Below are positions 26,661-36,257 of a stretch of DNA of 64,000 bases, piece by piece. The translations under genes were made by a program, and so were the position numbers. Source of the DNA: Desulfomicrobium escambiense DSM 10707 (GTDB lineage: Bacteria > Desulfobacterota > Desulfovibrionia > Desulfovibrionales > Desulfomicrobiaceae); NCBI RefSeq assembly GCF_000428825.1, contig NZ_AUAR01000002.1:266804-330803 (forward strand). The letters run 5' to 3'. Under the pieces are notes generated by a model that was not told the DNA's origin, made no database searches, and saw only the letters and a list, made by a program, of their open reading frames with translations. Numbering within the stretch: the stretch's first letter is position 1; each line of letters opens with the position of its first letter.

Positions 26661-27902
26661 ATGGCTAGCAACAGCATACTTGTCATAGGTGGTGGTTTTG
26701 CAGGACTCACCGCCGCCCTTGAGGCCGCAGAGATCGGTCATGAGGTCTTCATCATAGAGAAGACCCCATTTCTGGGTGGACGCGTTATGCAGCTGAACAA
26801 GTATTTTCCGAAGCTGTGCCCACCGTCGTGCGGCCTGGAAATCCAGTATCAGCGAATCAAGAACAACCCCAAAGTGAAGTTCTTCACCTTGGCCGAAGTC
26901 ACCAAGGTGGAAGGCGGTGTCGGCAACTATGACGTTACCGTCCGCATCAAGCCGCGCTACGCTGGCCCCAGCAGTCCCGATCTTTCCGAACTGTGCGGTT
27001 CGCTCGATTCGGACGTGGTGAACGACTTCGAATTTGGACTTGCCACGCGCAAGCCCGTGTACATGGACGCCCCGTTCGCCTTTCCGCAGCGCTACGTCGT
27101 CGACAAGGCCGCGATGAGCGATGCCGACAAGGCCAAGGCCAAGAAGTGCGAGTACATCGACCTGAACGAAGAGGAAAAGACGGTCACCCTGAACGTCGGT
27201 TCCATCGTCATCGCCACGGGCTGGAAGCCGTATGACGTCACGAAGTTGACGAACCTCGGCGCCGGTCAGGTCAAGAACTGCATTTCAAACATGCAGATGG
27301 AGCGTCTGGCTTCTCCGTACGGCCCGACCAACGGCAAGATCGTGCGTCCTTCGGACGGTCGCGAGCCGAAGAAGATCGCCTTTGTGCAGTGCGCCGGTTC
27401 TCGCGATGAAAACCACCTGCACTACTGCTCCTATATCTGCTGCGCCGCATCGTTGAAGCAGGCGCAGTATGTCCGTGAGCAGTATCCGGACGCCGAAGTC
27501 ACGATCTTCTACATCGATCTGCGCACGCCGGGCCGGTACGACAATTTTGCCAAGAAGGTGCTGGCCGACGAGAAGACCTTTGCCGTCAAGGGCAAAGTCG
27601 CTGCCGTCGAGCAGGACAAGGCGGGCGACGACGTCTGGGTGACCGTGGAAGACGCGGTGTCCGGCAGCAAGTCCGTCGAACGTTTCGATCTCGTGGTTCT
27701 GGCCACAGGAATGCAGCCCAGCCTGGCCGGCGCTTCCCTGCCCATCGATGTCCCGGTTGACTCCGAGGGGTTCATCATCGGCGGGGAGGAAAAGGGAATT
27801 TTCGCCGCTGGCTGTGCCAAACAACCTCTGGACGTGATGAAGTCGGCCCAGTCTGCCACCGGGGCAGCGATGAAAGCGATCCAGACGGTGAGAGGGAGGT
27901 AG
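26661..27902 (+). CDS. qmoA: QmoA, HdrA-like flavoprotein of the Qmo complex
   Basis: QmoABC is a quinone-interacting membrane-bound oxidoreductase needed to supply electrons to APS reductase. QmoA (413 residues) is related to the flavoprotein HdrA. An FAD fold occupies the N-terminus (ILVIGGGFAGLTAALEAAE), then KLCPPSCGLEIQYQRI, a second nucleotide segment and the C-terminal GIFAAGCAKQPLDVMKS. The ATG at 26661 follows GGAGGA by 7 bases; an upstream in-frame start lies within the dyad and is rejected. It is followed after 3 bases by qmoB. Confidence 0.95.
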   Translation: MASNSILVIGGGFAGLTAALEAAEIGHEVFIIEKTPFLGGRVMQLNKYFPKLCPPSCGLEIQYQRIKNNPKVKFFTLAEVTKVEGGVGNYDVTVRIKPRYAGPSSPDLSELCGSLDSDVVNDFEFGLATRKPVYMDAPFAFPQRYVVDKAAMSDADKAKAKKCEYIDLNEEEKTVTLNVGSIVIATGWKPYDVTKLTNLGAGQVKNCISNMQMERLASPYGPTNGKIVRPSDGREPKKIAFVQCAGSRDENHLHYCSYICCAASLKQAQYVREQYPDAEVTIFYIDLRTPGRYDNFAKKVLADEKTFAVKGKVAAVEQDKAGDDVWVTVEDAVSGSKSVERFDLVVLATGMQPSLAGASLPIDVPVDSEGFIIGGEEKGIFAAGCAKQPLDVMKSAQSATGAAMKAIQTVRGR

Positions 27903-27905
27903 GAC

Positions 27906-30197
27906 ATGGCCGACAAGATTGGTGTATACTTTGACGAATCGAGCCTTGGCGGGCTGCTGGACATCCAGAAGCTCTGCGAAGGCGTGCAGAAGAAATGGAG
28001 CGATCTGTGTCCGGTGGTCAAGGTCCATCCCCGCCTGGCGAGCGACGAGGGCCGTTCGATGATCCAGAAGGACATCGACGCCGGCCTGATCAACGCCGTC
28101 TGCATCTGCGGCACGTCGCCGCGCGTGGAGTGGGACTTCTACAAGTTCGGCGAGGGCATCCTGGTCGAGCGCGTCAACCTGCGCGAGCAGTGCGTGCTCT
28201 GCTACGCCGACCCGAGCGGCGAGAAGGTCCAGCCCGGGCAGACGCCTGAACTGCTGCACAAGATGGCCAACGACTATGTGAACATGGGCGTGGTCAAACT
28301 GCAGAAGGCCAACGTCCCTGCCAGCGACCAGGTTGAGGTCATCAAGCGCGTGCTGGTCATCGGCGGCGGCTGGGCCGGCCTGACCGCGGCCAAGAACGTC
28401 GCCGCCGTCGGCTACGATGTGACCCTGGTGGAAAAGAAGGATGTCCTTGGCGGCGCTGCGGCGGCCATGTACAAGACCATCCCCCTTTCCTACCCCTATG
28501 ACGCGGCCCACCCCACGGGAGTGGAGAAAAAGATCGCCGAAGTGACCGGCAACGACAAGATCGAAGTCCTGCTCAATTCCGAGGTCGCGAGCATCGCTGG
28601 CGCCCCTGGCAACTACGAGGCGACGGTGACCGTCGGCGGCCAAGAGCGCGTCATTCCGTGCGGTTCCGTGGTCCTGGCCACAGGCTGGGTTCCGCAGGAT
28701 ACGGCCGTGCTGAAGCCCCTGGGCTACGGCAAGCTGAAGAACGTCGTGACCTCCCGCGAGTTCGAGGCCATGGCCAAGGCTGGGGCCATCGTGCGCAAGA
28801 GCGACGGTGCCAAGCCCCAGAAGATCATGTTCCTGCTCGGCGTGGGCGACAAACTCGTCCCGCAGGAGGCCAAGGAAGCCGAAGCCAAGGCTGCGGCCCT
28901 GGCCGCGGCTGCCAACAAGGAAGCCGACGACGCGCCCAAGACCAACTTCAGCAAGCAGGACACCTGCAAGCACCTCTACTACAGCTCCGAGTTGACCTCC
29001 ATCACGGCCCTCAAGCAGGCCAACTACGTGCGCGAGTTCATTCCCGGCGGCGTGGCCATGGTCGTCTACGAGCACATGATGGTGCCCGGCATCAACGAAC
29101 TCTACTACAAGGCCGCCCAGAACGACCCGAGCGTCATGATGACCAAGGGCGTCATCAACGACGTACGTGACGGCGGCGACGGCGACATCATCGTGGTCCT
29201 GGAGGATACGCTGCTCGGTGCCAAGATCGAGGTCGAGGTCGACATGCTTGTCCTGCCCACGGCCCTGGTGCCCACCACGGCCCTGGATCCGATCCTCAAG
29301 CTGAAATACCGCCAGGGCCCGGCCATGCCCGACCTGGACCTCTTCAGCGGCTACGCCGACTCCAACTACATCTGCTTCCCGTACGAAACGCGCCGCACCG
29401 GCATCTATGCCGCCGGCACCGTGCGCCAGCCCATGACCCTGTCCACGACCGAGACCGACGCCGCCGGCGCGGCCCTCAAGGCCATCCAGTGCCTCGAGTC
29501 CGCCAACCGCGGCATGGCCGTCCATCCTCGTTCGGGCGACCTGTCCTACCCCAGGTTCAACCTGGTGCGCTGCACGCAGTGCAAGCGCTGCACCGAGGAA
29601 TGCCCCTTCGGCGCCCTGGACGAGGACGAGAAGGGCAACCCGATGCCCAACACCTCACGCTGCCGCCGTTGCGGCACGTGCATGGGCGCCTGTCCGGAAC
29701 GCGTCATCTACTTCGACAACTACAACGTCGACCAGATCGGTTCCGCCATCAAGCAGGTCGAAGTGCCTGACGACATGGCCGTGGGCGGCCCGCGCATGCT
29801 CATTCTGGCCTGCGAGAACGATGCCTACCCGGCTCTCGACATGGCCGCCCTGCGCGGCAAGAAGTGGAGCCCGTACGTCCGCATCGTCCCGGTCCGTTGT
29901 CTCGGTTCCGTGAACACCATCTGGATCGCCGACGCCATGTCCAAGGGCACGGACGGATGTCTGCTCCTTGGTTGCAAGTACGGCGAAGACTACCAGTGCC
30001 ACTTCGTCAAGGGCTCTGAGCTGTGCAATCGCCGCATGGCCAACATCGGCGAGACTCTGGGCAAGCTCGGCATCGAAACCGAACGGGTGCAGCAGATGCA
30101 GGTGGCCATCGACGAATACGACAAGGTGCCCGGCATGATCGACGACTTCGTCGATGCGATCACCAAGCTCGGACCCAACCCGTTCAAGGGATACTAG
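27906..30197 (+). CDS. qmoB: QmoB, HdrA/MvhD-like iron-sulfur flavoprotein
   Basis: Second soluble subunit of Qmo. The 763 residues contain an N-terminal segment with conserved CICGTSPRVEWD, an FAD fold at residues about 145-175 (VLVIGGGWAGLTAAKNVAA), two ferredoxin-type [4Fe-4S] motifs near residue 555 (CTQCKRCTEECP and CRRCGTCMGACP), and a C-terminal MvhD-like domain with CLGSVNTIWIADAMSKG and LLGCKYGEDYQCHF. This architecture is what the family shows and it may allow flavin-based electron confurcation. An Ala/Lys-rich stretch near residue 325 (EAEAKAAALAAAANKEADD) looks like a lineage-specific insertion. Confidence 0.95.
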   Translation: MADKIGVYFDESSLGGLLDIQKLCEGVQKKWSDLCPVVKVHPRLASDEGRSMIQKDIDAGLINAVCICGTSPRVEWDFYKFGEGILVERVNLREQCVLCYADPSGEKVQPGQTPELLHKMANDYVNMGVVKLQKANVPASDQVEVIKRVLVIGGGWAGLTAAKNVAAVGYDVTLVEKKDVLGGAAAAMYKTIPLSYPYDAAHPTGVEKKIAEVTGNDKIEVLLNSEVASIAGAPGNYEATVTVGGQERVIPCGSVVLATGWVPQDTAVLKPLGYGKLKNVVTSREFEAMAKAGAIVRKSDGAKPQKIMFLLGVGDKLVPQEAKEAEAKAAALAAAANKEADDAPKTNFSKQDTCKHLYYSSELTSITALKQANYVREFIPGGVAMVVYEHMMVPGINELYYKAAQNDPSVMMTKGVINDVRDGGDGDIIVVLEDTLLGAKIEVEVDMLVLPTALVPTTALDPILKLKYRQGPAMPDLDLFSGYADSNYICFPYETRRTGIYAAGTVRQPMTLSTTETDAAGAALKAIQCLESANRGMAVHPRSGDLSYPRFNLVRCTQCKRCTEECPFGALDEDEKGNPMPNTSRCRRCGTCMGACPERVIYFDNYNVDQIGSAIKQVEVPDDMAVGGPRMLILACENDAYPALDMAALRGKKWSPYVRIVPVRCLGSVNTIWIADAMSKGTDGCLLLGCKYGEDYQCHFVKGSELCNRRMANIGETLGKLGIETERVQQMQVAIDEYDKVPGMIDDFVDAITKLGPNPFKGY

Positions 30198-30208
30198 GAG
30201 GAGCATGT

Positions 30209-31435
30209 ATGTCCAAAACAGTGAAAATCGAGCCTAATCTGCAGTTCGTCAAGGAACTGCAGGAGGTGGGTGGTGCGGACCTCAAGAAGTGCTACCAATG
30301 CGCGACCTGCTCTGTCACATGCCCCATGTCTCCCGCCGACAACCCGTATCCTCGCAAGGAAATGGTCTGGGCGCAGTGGGGTCTCAAGGACAAGCTCGTC
30401 AACGACATCGACATCTGGCTGTGCCACAACTGCGGCAACTGCTCCGAGCTGTGCCCCCGCGGCGCCAAGCCGGGCGATCTCATGTCGGCCCTGCGCAACA
30501 TGGCGTACCGCAAGCTCGTCGCACCGACCATCATCGGCACTTGGATGAGTTCGCCCAAGCACCTGCCCATCCTGGCAGGCATCCCGGCCGCCCTCTTCGC
30601 CATCATCTGGATGATCCGGGCCGCCATGCTCGGGACATTCTTCCCGCTGACCGAAGACGGCAAGATCGTCTACGGGAACCTCTTCCCCGGTGACTTCACC
30701 ATCGACCCGGTGTTCGTGCTGCTGTTCCTGTGCGTGTGTCTGTGCTTCGGCATGGGCATCAAGAACATGATCGACGGCTTCAAGGCCACGGTGGGACAGA
30801 CCTTCGTCATCGGCTACAAGAAGCCGAGCCTGAAGGACGCCATCATCGATACCGTCAAGTACGACATCCTGCAGCACTCCAGGTTCAAGAACTGCGTGGA
30901 CAGCCCAGCCGATGAAGAGCGCGTCAAGGGTCACCAGATCCTGTTTTACGGTTTCGTGGCGTGCGCCATCGTCACCACCATCGTGGCGGTGAGCCACTGG
31001 GGCGGCAAGGTCGTGCACTTCATCGCGCCTCTCGGGCATACGCCCATGCCCCTGTGGAGCCCGGTCAAGATCCTGGCCAACGTGGGCGCCGTCCTGCTGG
31101 TGACCGGCCTGACCCTGCTGACCCGTCGCCGCCTCAACGCGGACACCTCGAAATCCCGGTCGAACTACTATGACTGGTATCTGCTCGGCGTGATCTGGGT
31201 CGTGACCCTGACCGGCATCGGTTCGGAAGTGTTCCGACTGGCTGGCGTGGCCCCCCTGGCCTTCTTCACCTACTACGTGCACCTGGTCAGCATCTTCATG
31301 CTTATCGGGTACCTGCCCTGGTCCAAGCTGGGGCATCTGGTGTACCGTACCACGGCGCTCATTTACGCCCGGTACGTAGGTCGTTTGCCCATCGGCGAAA
31401 AGCTCATCGAAGACGATAAAATCTTTGTTATTTAA
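30209..31435 (+). CDS. qmoC: QmoC, HdrC/HdrE-like membrane subunit
   Basis: Fusion of an HdrC-like iron-sulfur domain and a cytochrome b-like membrane domain that accepts electrons from menaquinol. The 408 residues begin with two [4Fe-4S] motifs, CYQCATCSVTCP and CHNCGNCSELCPRG, followed by about six hydrophobic helices from residue 115 onward (for example AGIPAALFAIIWMIRAAML and VFVLLFLCVCLCFGMGI). Histidines near HWGGKVVHFIAP and YVHLVSIFML are candidate heme ligands. The ATG at 30209 is in the AGGAGG-led context; a different-frame ATG at 30205 is ignored. Confidence 0.95.
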   Translation: MSKTVKIEPNLQFVKELQEVGGADLKKCYQCATCSVTCPMSPADNPYPRKEMVWAQWGLKDKLVNDIDIWLCHNCGNCSELCPRGAKPGDLMSALRNMAYRKLVAPTIIGTWMSSPKHLPILAGIPAALFAIIWMIRAAMLGTFFPLTEDGKIVYGNLFPGDFTIDPVFVLLFLCVCLCFGMGIKNMIDGFKATVGQTFVIGYKKPSLKDAIIDTVKYDILQHSRFKNCVDSPADEERVKGHQILFYGFVACAIVTTIVAVSHWGGKVVHFIAPLGHTPMPLWSPVKILANVGAVLLVTGLTLLTRRRLNADTSKSRSNYYDWYLLGVIWVVTLTGIGSEVFRLAGVAPLAFFTYYVHLVSIFMLIGYLPWSKLGHLVYRTTALIYARYVGRLPIGEKLIEDDKIFVI

Positions 31436-31450
31436 TTAAAGGAGGACACC

Positions 31451-32125
31451 ATGTCTGAAGCTCGCAAGATTTTTCCCATGGATACGTTTGTGGCCTATCT
31501 GAAGGGTGATGGCAGCGCCAATGTGGCCGAGATGCTCGGTTACCTGACCCAGAAGGACCTGGATGCCGATTCCGTGCCCTTCGCCGCAGCCCTGGCCAAG
31601 GCCTGGATTTACGAGCAGCACCCCGAGCTGACCAAGATGTCCAAGGGACAGGTGGTGGAGCTGGGCCAGTCCGTCTCCGTGGCCCCCATGCCCGTCAAGG
31701 CCAAGACCGAAGTGGACGAAGTGTTCGCCAAACTGGCCGACTACAAGGGTCAGATCAACGCCAAGGCCGCCAAGATCGATGAGCTGACCAAGGCTCTGGC
31801 CGCCAAGGACGCCGAAATCGCCGCCCTGGCCGCCAAGGTCAAGGAATTCGAAGGCCAGAAGAAGGGCGAAGCCGAAGCCCTGTTCGTGACCACCGAAGCC
31901 CGCATCGTCGAATTCACCGGCAAGCTCGAAGCCCTGCTGAAGGAAGTCGAGGAAGTGAAGAAGACCGGTGTCGTGGTTGCCGGCGTGGCCGGTGTCGCCG
32001 CTGCCGCCGGTGCAGCCGCTCCTGCCGCCGAAGGCGCCGCCGGCGCCCCGGCCGAAGCCGCTGCCGGAACCGATTTCGGCTTCTCCGGCGGTTCTCAGGA
32101 TCCCTTCGCCGATTCCAACTGGTAG
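31451..32125 (+). CDS. Coiled-coil, Ala-rich protein in the qmoD position
   Basis: The fourth gene of the qmo unit, 15 bases after qmoC with AAAGGAGG ahead of its ATG. In Desulfovibrio vulgaris a fourth gene, qmoD, of unclear function follows qmoABC; position suggests this is its counterpart, but I cannot verify homology. The 224 residues are a folded helical N-terminus (about 1-75), a coiled coil (about 85-150, ADYKGQINAKAAKIDELTKA), a hydrophobic Val/Ala/Gly segment (GVVVAGVAGVAAAAGAAAPA) and a Phe/Gly end (FGFSGGSQDPFADSNW). There is no cysteine or signal peptide. Strong codon bias matches the apr/qmo genes. Confidence 0.75.
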   Translation: MSEARKIFPMDTFVAYLKGDGSANVAEMLGYLTQKDLDADSVPFAAALAKAWIYEQHPELTKMSKGQVVELGQSVSVAPMPVKAKTEVDEVFAKLADYKGQINAKAAKIDELTKALAAKDAEIAALAAKVKEFEGQKKGEAEALFVTTEARIVEFTGKLEALLKEVEEVKKTGVVVAGVAGVAAAAGAAAPAAEGAAGAPAEAAAGTDFGFSGGSQDPFADSNW

Positions 32126-32147
32126 AATCGGGCCTGATATGCGCCTC

Positions 32148-32182
32148 AAAGGCTTCTCCCGTGCGCGGGGGAAGCCTTTTTT
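32148..32182 (+). terminator. Intrinsic terminator of the qmo operon
   Basis: AAAGGCTTC and GAAGCCTTTT pair, with an inner CCC/GGG, and a TTTTTT tail, 22 bases after the last qmo-cluster gene. Confidence 0.85.
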
Positions 32183-32264
32183 GTATCTGCGGCGCATGGC
32201 GGGGTGTTGCCGACCTTGCGCGATTCTGGGACAGTGCGGGAAATTTTCAGTGGGGGAGGCTGCG

Positions 32265-32726
<462 letters not shown>

Positions 32727-32823
32727 GGGCGCTGCGGTACACCGGTCCGGCGGTTCTCTGCAGACCCTTTCCGCCATGACGGATTCTGGGAGGAAAGGGG
32801 GATTGTGCGGACAGCGCGCAATG

Positions 32824-32856
32824 AAAAAGCCACGTCGGCGGAACCGGCGTGGCTTT
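32824..32856 (-). terminator. Terminator of the liv operon
   Basis: AAAGCCACGTCGG and CCGGCGTGGCTTT pair with one wobble around GCGGAA-type loop bases; the minus-strand exit is TTTTT. Confidence 0.8.
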
Positions 32857-32883
32857 CCTTTGTCCGCTCTGCGCTGAAAGGGG

Positions 32884-33597
32884 CTAGTGACCGCCGCCCA
32901 GGTAGGCCTTCTGGACCTGTTCGTTCTGGAGCAGGTTGGCGGCGGAGTCGGCCAGCACGATGTTGCCCACTTCCATGACGTAGCCGCGGTCGGCGAGCTT
33001 GAGGGCGGCCTTGGCGTTCTGCTCCACGAGGATGACCGTCACGCCGGATTTGTTGATCTCCCTGACCGTGTCGAAGATGGACTTGACCAGGATGGGCGCC
33101 AGACCCAGACTCGGTTCGTCCAGGAGCAGGATCTTGGGGTTGGCCATGAGCGCCCGGCCGATGGCCAGCATCTGCTGTTCGCCGCCGCTCAGGGTGCCGG
33201 CCAGCTGTCTGCGGCGTTCCTCCAGGCGCGGGAAGAGGGTGTAGATCCACTTCAGGCTCTTCTGGATGCGCTCGGTGTTGACCGAGGTGAAAGCCCCGAG
33301 CATGAGGTTCTCCTGCACCGTCAGGGTCGTGAAGACGCGCCGGCCTTCGGGGCTCTGGGTGATCTTGAGCTTGACGATCTCGTGGGCCGGGAGCTTGTGC
33401 AGGGCTGTGTCCTGGAAGAAGATCCCACCGCCGGTGATCTGCACCAGGCCGCTGATGGCGTTCAGGGTGGTGGACTTTCCGGCCCCGTTGGCGCCGAGGA
33501 TGGTCACGATCTCGCCCTCGTTCACTTCGAGGTTGATGCCGTGCAGGGCTTCGACATTGCCGTAGTTGACGCGCAGATTTTCGATTTTGAGCAGCAT
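32884..33597 (-). CDS. livF: Branched-chain amino acid ABC transporter ATPase LivF
   Basis: One of the two ATPases of the LIV-I type importer. The 237 residues contain Walker A GANGAGKST, the Q-loop QSPEGRRVF, the signature LSGGEQQMLAIGRAL, Walker B ILLLDEPSLGLAP and the switch His equivalent in ILVEQN, which is typical of LivF. It ends YLGGGH. It is last in the livKHMGF unit, 10 bases after livG. Substrate specificity (leucine, isoleucine, valine, or other amino acids) cannot be decided from an ATPase. Confidence 0.95.
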   Translation of the reverse strand: MLLKIENLRVNYGNVEALHGINLEVNEGEIVTILGANGAGKSTTLNAISGLVQITGGGIFFQDTALHKLPAHEIVKLKITQSPEGRRVFTTLTVQENLMLGAFTSVNTERIQKSLKWIYTLFPRLEERRRQLAGTLSGGEQQMLAIGRALMANPKILLLDEPSLGLAPILVKSIFDTVREINKSGVTVILVEQNAKAALKLADRGYVMEVGNIVLADSAANLLQNEQVQKAYLGGGH

Positions 33598-33607
33598 GGC
33601 GGATACC

Positions 33608-34372
33608 TTATTCGGAGTCGGCGCCGAGATAGGCTTCGATGACCCGTGGATTGGACTGGATTTCAGCGGGGGTTCCGGAGGCGATCTTGGCCCCGTGCTC
33701 CAGCACCACCAGGGACGAGCAGACGCGCATGACCAGCCCCATGTCGTGTTCGATCAGGAGCACCGTGATGCCGCGGTCCTGGATGGCGCGGATGAGGCTG
33801 ATGAGTTCCTGTGTCTCCTGGTCGTTCATGCCGCCGGCGGGTTCGTCGAGCACGATGAGCTTGGGCTTGGTGGCCAGGGCGCGGGCGATCTCCAGGAGAC
33901 GCTGGTTGCCGTAGGACAGGTTCTTTGCCTTGTTCTGCCATTCCCTGGCCAGGCCCACGAATTCCAGTTCCGACATGGCCTGCCGCATGGCCTCTTCCTC
34001 TTCCCGGCGCTGTGCGGGCGTACGCAGCATGGCCGCGATGCACCCCGCGCGCATGCGGCAGTGGACTCCGGCCAGGACGTTCTCCAGAACCGTCATGTTC
34101 TGGAACAGGCGGATGGTCTGGAACGTGCGCGCGATGCCCTTTTCCACGATGGTGTGGGTGGGCAGTCCGACGAGGTTCTGACCGTCGAAGAGGACCGTGC
34201 CCGTGTTGGGCTGGTAGTTGCCTGTAATGAGGTTGAAGACCGTGGTCTTGCCCGCGCCGTTGGGGCCGATGAGGCCGACGATGCTGCCTTTCTCCACCTC
34301 GAAGGTGACGTCGTTCACGGCCATGAGGCCACCGAAGCTCTTGCTCAGGTTGTCGACGGACAGAAGGGTCAC
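33608..34372 (-). CDS. livG: Branched-chain amino acid ABC transporter ATPase LivG
   Basis: Second ATPase of the importer. The 254 residues have Walker A GPNGAGKTT, signature LSYGNQRLLEIARAL, Walker B LIVLDEPAGGMND and switch LLIEHDMGLVM. The YGNQR signature and the extra EAYLG end are LivG traits. The GTG at 34372 overlaps the livM stop by 4 bases with GGGAGG upstream. The open frame continues upstream only as a shadow of livM. Confidence 0.95.
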   Translation of the reverse strand: MTLLSVDNLSKSFGGLMAVNDVTFEVEKGSIVGLIGPNGAGKTTVFNLITGNYQPNTGTVLFDGQNLVGLPTHTIVEKGIARTFQTIRLFQNMTVLENVLAGVHCRMRAGCIAAMLRTPAQRREEEEAMRQAMSELEFVGLAREWQNKAKNLSYGNQRLLEIARALATKPKLIVLDEPAGGMNDQETQELISLIRAIQDRGITVLLIEHDMGLVMRVCSSLVVLEHGAKIASGTPAEIQSNPRVIEAYLGADSE

Positions 34373-35325
34373 TGTGCACCTCCCGCGTGGAGCTTGGCCG
34401 CGATGTCGTACCGCTTGGGTCCGGGCGGCAGCAGGCCCTGGTTGCGGAAGATCATCATCAGGACCATGGCCGCGCCGAAGACGAGCATGCGATATTCGGC
34501 CAGGCCGCGGAAGACTTCGGGCAGCCCGACGAGCAGGAAGGACCCGAGGATGACGCCGGGGATGCTGCCCGAGCCGCCCAGGATGACGATGGTGAAGAGG
34601 ATGACCGACTCGGCGAAGGAGAAGGACTCCGGCGCGATGATGGTCATCTTGGCCGCGTAGATGGTGCCGCACATGCCGGCCCAGACCGCGCCGATGATGA
34701 AGGCCACGAGCTTGTGGTGGGCCACGTTGATGCCGCTGCCGCCGGCCGCCACCTCGTCCTCCTTGATGTACAGGAGCGCCCGGCCGAAGCGCGAGTGCTC
34801 CAGACGCATGAGCAGGAAGATGGTCAGGGCGGCGAACCCCCAGATGAGGTAGAAGAAGTGGTCGGGCTTGGAAATCTTGAAGCCGAAGACCGAAGGGCGG
34901 CTGATGCCGAAGATGCCGTTGGCGCCGCCGGTGATGTCGAAGACGTTGTTGATGAGGGCGATGCGCACGATCTCGACGATGCCGATGGTCACGATGAGCA
35001 GGTAGTCGCCGCGCAGATGGATGATGGGCCGGGCCACGACCAGCGCGAACAGCCCCGCCATGACGCCGGCCAGGGGCATGAGCCAGAGCACGGGGACGCC
35101 GTACGTGGTGTTCAGGATGGCCGCGGTGTACGCGCCGATGGCGTAGAACGCGGCGTGTCCCATGTGGAAGAGCCCGCAGTGGCCGAGGATGACGTTGAGG
35201 CTCAGGGCCAGGATGGCGTACAGGCCGACGTTGTTGAAGACGTCCGTCCAGTAGGCGTTGAGGAAGAACGGGCACGTGGCCATGGCCGCGGCGAAGACGA
35301 GATAGAGGATTTTGCTCGATTTCAT
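34369..35325 (-). CDS. livM: Branched-chain amino acid ABC transporter permease LivM
   Basis: Integral membrane permease of the LIV importer. The 318 residues have about eight hydrophobic helices, the conserved loop ITGGANGIFGISRP and the ATPase-contacting EAA-like region around ALLYIKEDEVAAGGSGINVAHHKLVAF. The C-terminal GSGSIPGVILGSFLLVGLPE motif is characteristic. The start overlaps the livH stop by 4 bases. The C-terminus is a short charged cytosolic tail. Confidence 0.94.
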   Translation of the reverse strand: MKSSKILYLVFAAAMATCPFFLNAYWTDVFNNVGLYAILALSLNVILGHCGLFHMGHAAFYAIGAYTAAILNTTYGVPVLWLMPLAGVMAGLFALVVARPIIHLRGDYLLIVTIGIVEIVRIALINNVFDITGGANGIFGISRPSVFGFKISKPDHFFYLIWGFAALTIFLLMRLEHSRFGRALLYIKEDEVAAGGSGINVAHHKLVAFIIGAVWAGMCGTIYAAKMTIIAPESFSFAESVILFTIVILGGSGSIPGVILGSFLLVGLPEVFRGLAEYRMLVFGAAMVLMMIFRNQGLLPPGPKRYDIAAKLHAGGAQ

Positions 35326-36227
35326 ACTTTTTCAGCCACCCTTTCTCCAAGCAGGCCCGTTGGCCTGACGATGAGGATGAGGATCAGGACGCAGAAGGCG
35401 ATTGCGTCCTTCCAGGCGATGGAGATGTAGGCCGCGCCCAGGGCTTCGATGACGCCCAGCAGCAGCCCGCCGACCATGGCTCCGGGGATGTTGCCGATGC
35501 CGCCGAGGATGGCGGCGGTGAAGGCCTTGAGGCCGTACATCCAGCCCATGCTGAAGTTGATCTGTCCGTAGTAGAGCCCGACCATGAGACCGGCCGCGCC
35601 GCCCAGGGCGGGGCCGATGCAGAAGACGAGCATGATCACGCGGTCCACATTGATGCCCATGAGCTTGGCCGCGCCCTGGTCGATGGCCGCGGCGCGGATG
35701 GCCGTGCCGATCTTGGTCTTCTGGATGAAGAAGTAGAGGGCCAGCATGAGCAGCAGGGACGTCAGGAACAGGATGATGCGCATGACCGGGATGTCCAGGC
35801 CCAGGATGTTGATGGCGGCCTTGGGCAGGATGTCGTGGGGGTAGACCAGAAATTTGGGGCTGTAGATGGCCATGATCGCGTTTTGAAAGAAGATGGACGC
35901 GCCCAGGGCCGAGACCACGGCCGACAGCCGCGGCGAATGCCGTAGGGGTTTGTAGGCCACCCGCTCGAGGATCGCGCCGATGATGGCCACCAGGATCATG
36001 ACCATGACGGCCAGCAGGATCACCGCCGGGAGCGGCCCGATCTTGTCGAAGAGGCCGAGGGACACCAGCAGGGTCAGGCCGAGATAGGCGCCAATGGTGA
36101 AAAGGTCTCCGTGGGCGAAGTTGATGAGCTTCATGACCCCGTAGACCATGGTGTAGCCCAGGGCGATGAGGGCGTAGATGCCTCCGACCGCCAGACCGTT
36201 GGTCAGCTGCTGAAAAAATTCTTCCAT
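35322..36227 (-). CDS. livH: Branched-chain amino acid ABC transporter permease LivH
   Basis: Second membrane permease. The 301 residues begin MEEFFQQLTNGLAVGGIYAL, a strongly conserved LivH start, contain eight or so membrane helices and the cytoplasmic loop QKTKIGTAIRAAAIDQGAAKLMGINVDRVI. The ILGGIGNIPGAMVGGLLLG motif parallels LivM. It is separated from livK by an intercistronic hairpin, which probably reduces its expression relative to the binding protein. Confidence 0.94.
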   Translation of the reverse strand: MEEFFQQLTNGLAVGGIYALIALGYTMVYGVMKLINFAHGDLFTIGAYLGLTLLVSLGLFDKIGPLPAVILLAVMVMILVAIIGAILERVAYKPLRHSPRLSAVVSALGASIFFQNAIMAIYSPKFLVYPHDILPKAAINILGLDIPVMRIILFLTSLLLMLALYFFIQKTKIGTAIRAAAIDQGAAKLMGINVDRVIMLVFCIGPALGGAAGLMVGLYYGQINFSMGWMYGLKAFTAAILGGIGNIPGAMVGGLLLGVIEALGAAYISIAWKDAIAFCVLILILIVRPTGLLGERVAEKV

Positions 36228-36257
36228 GATGAACGCCAGGGCAATGTGTTGATGGAA

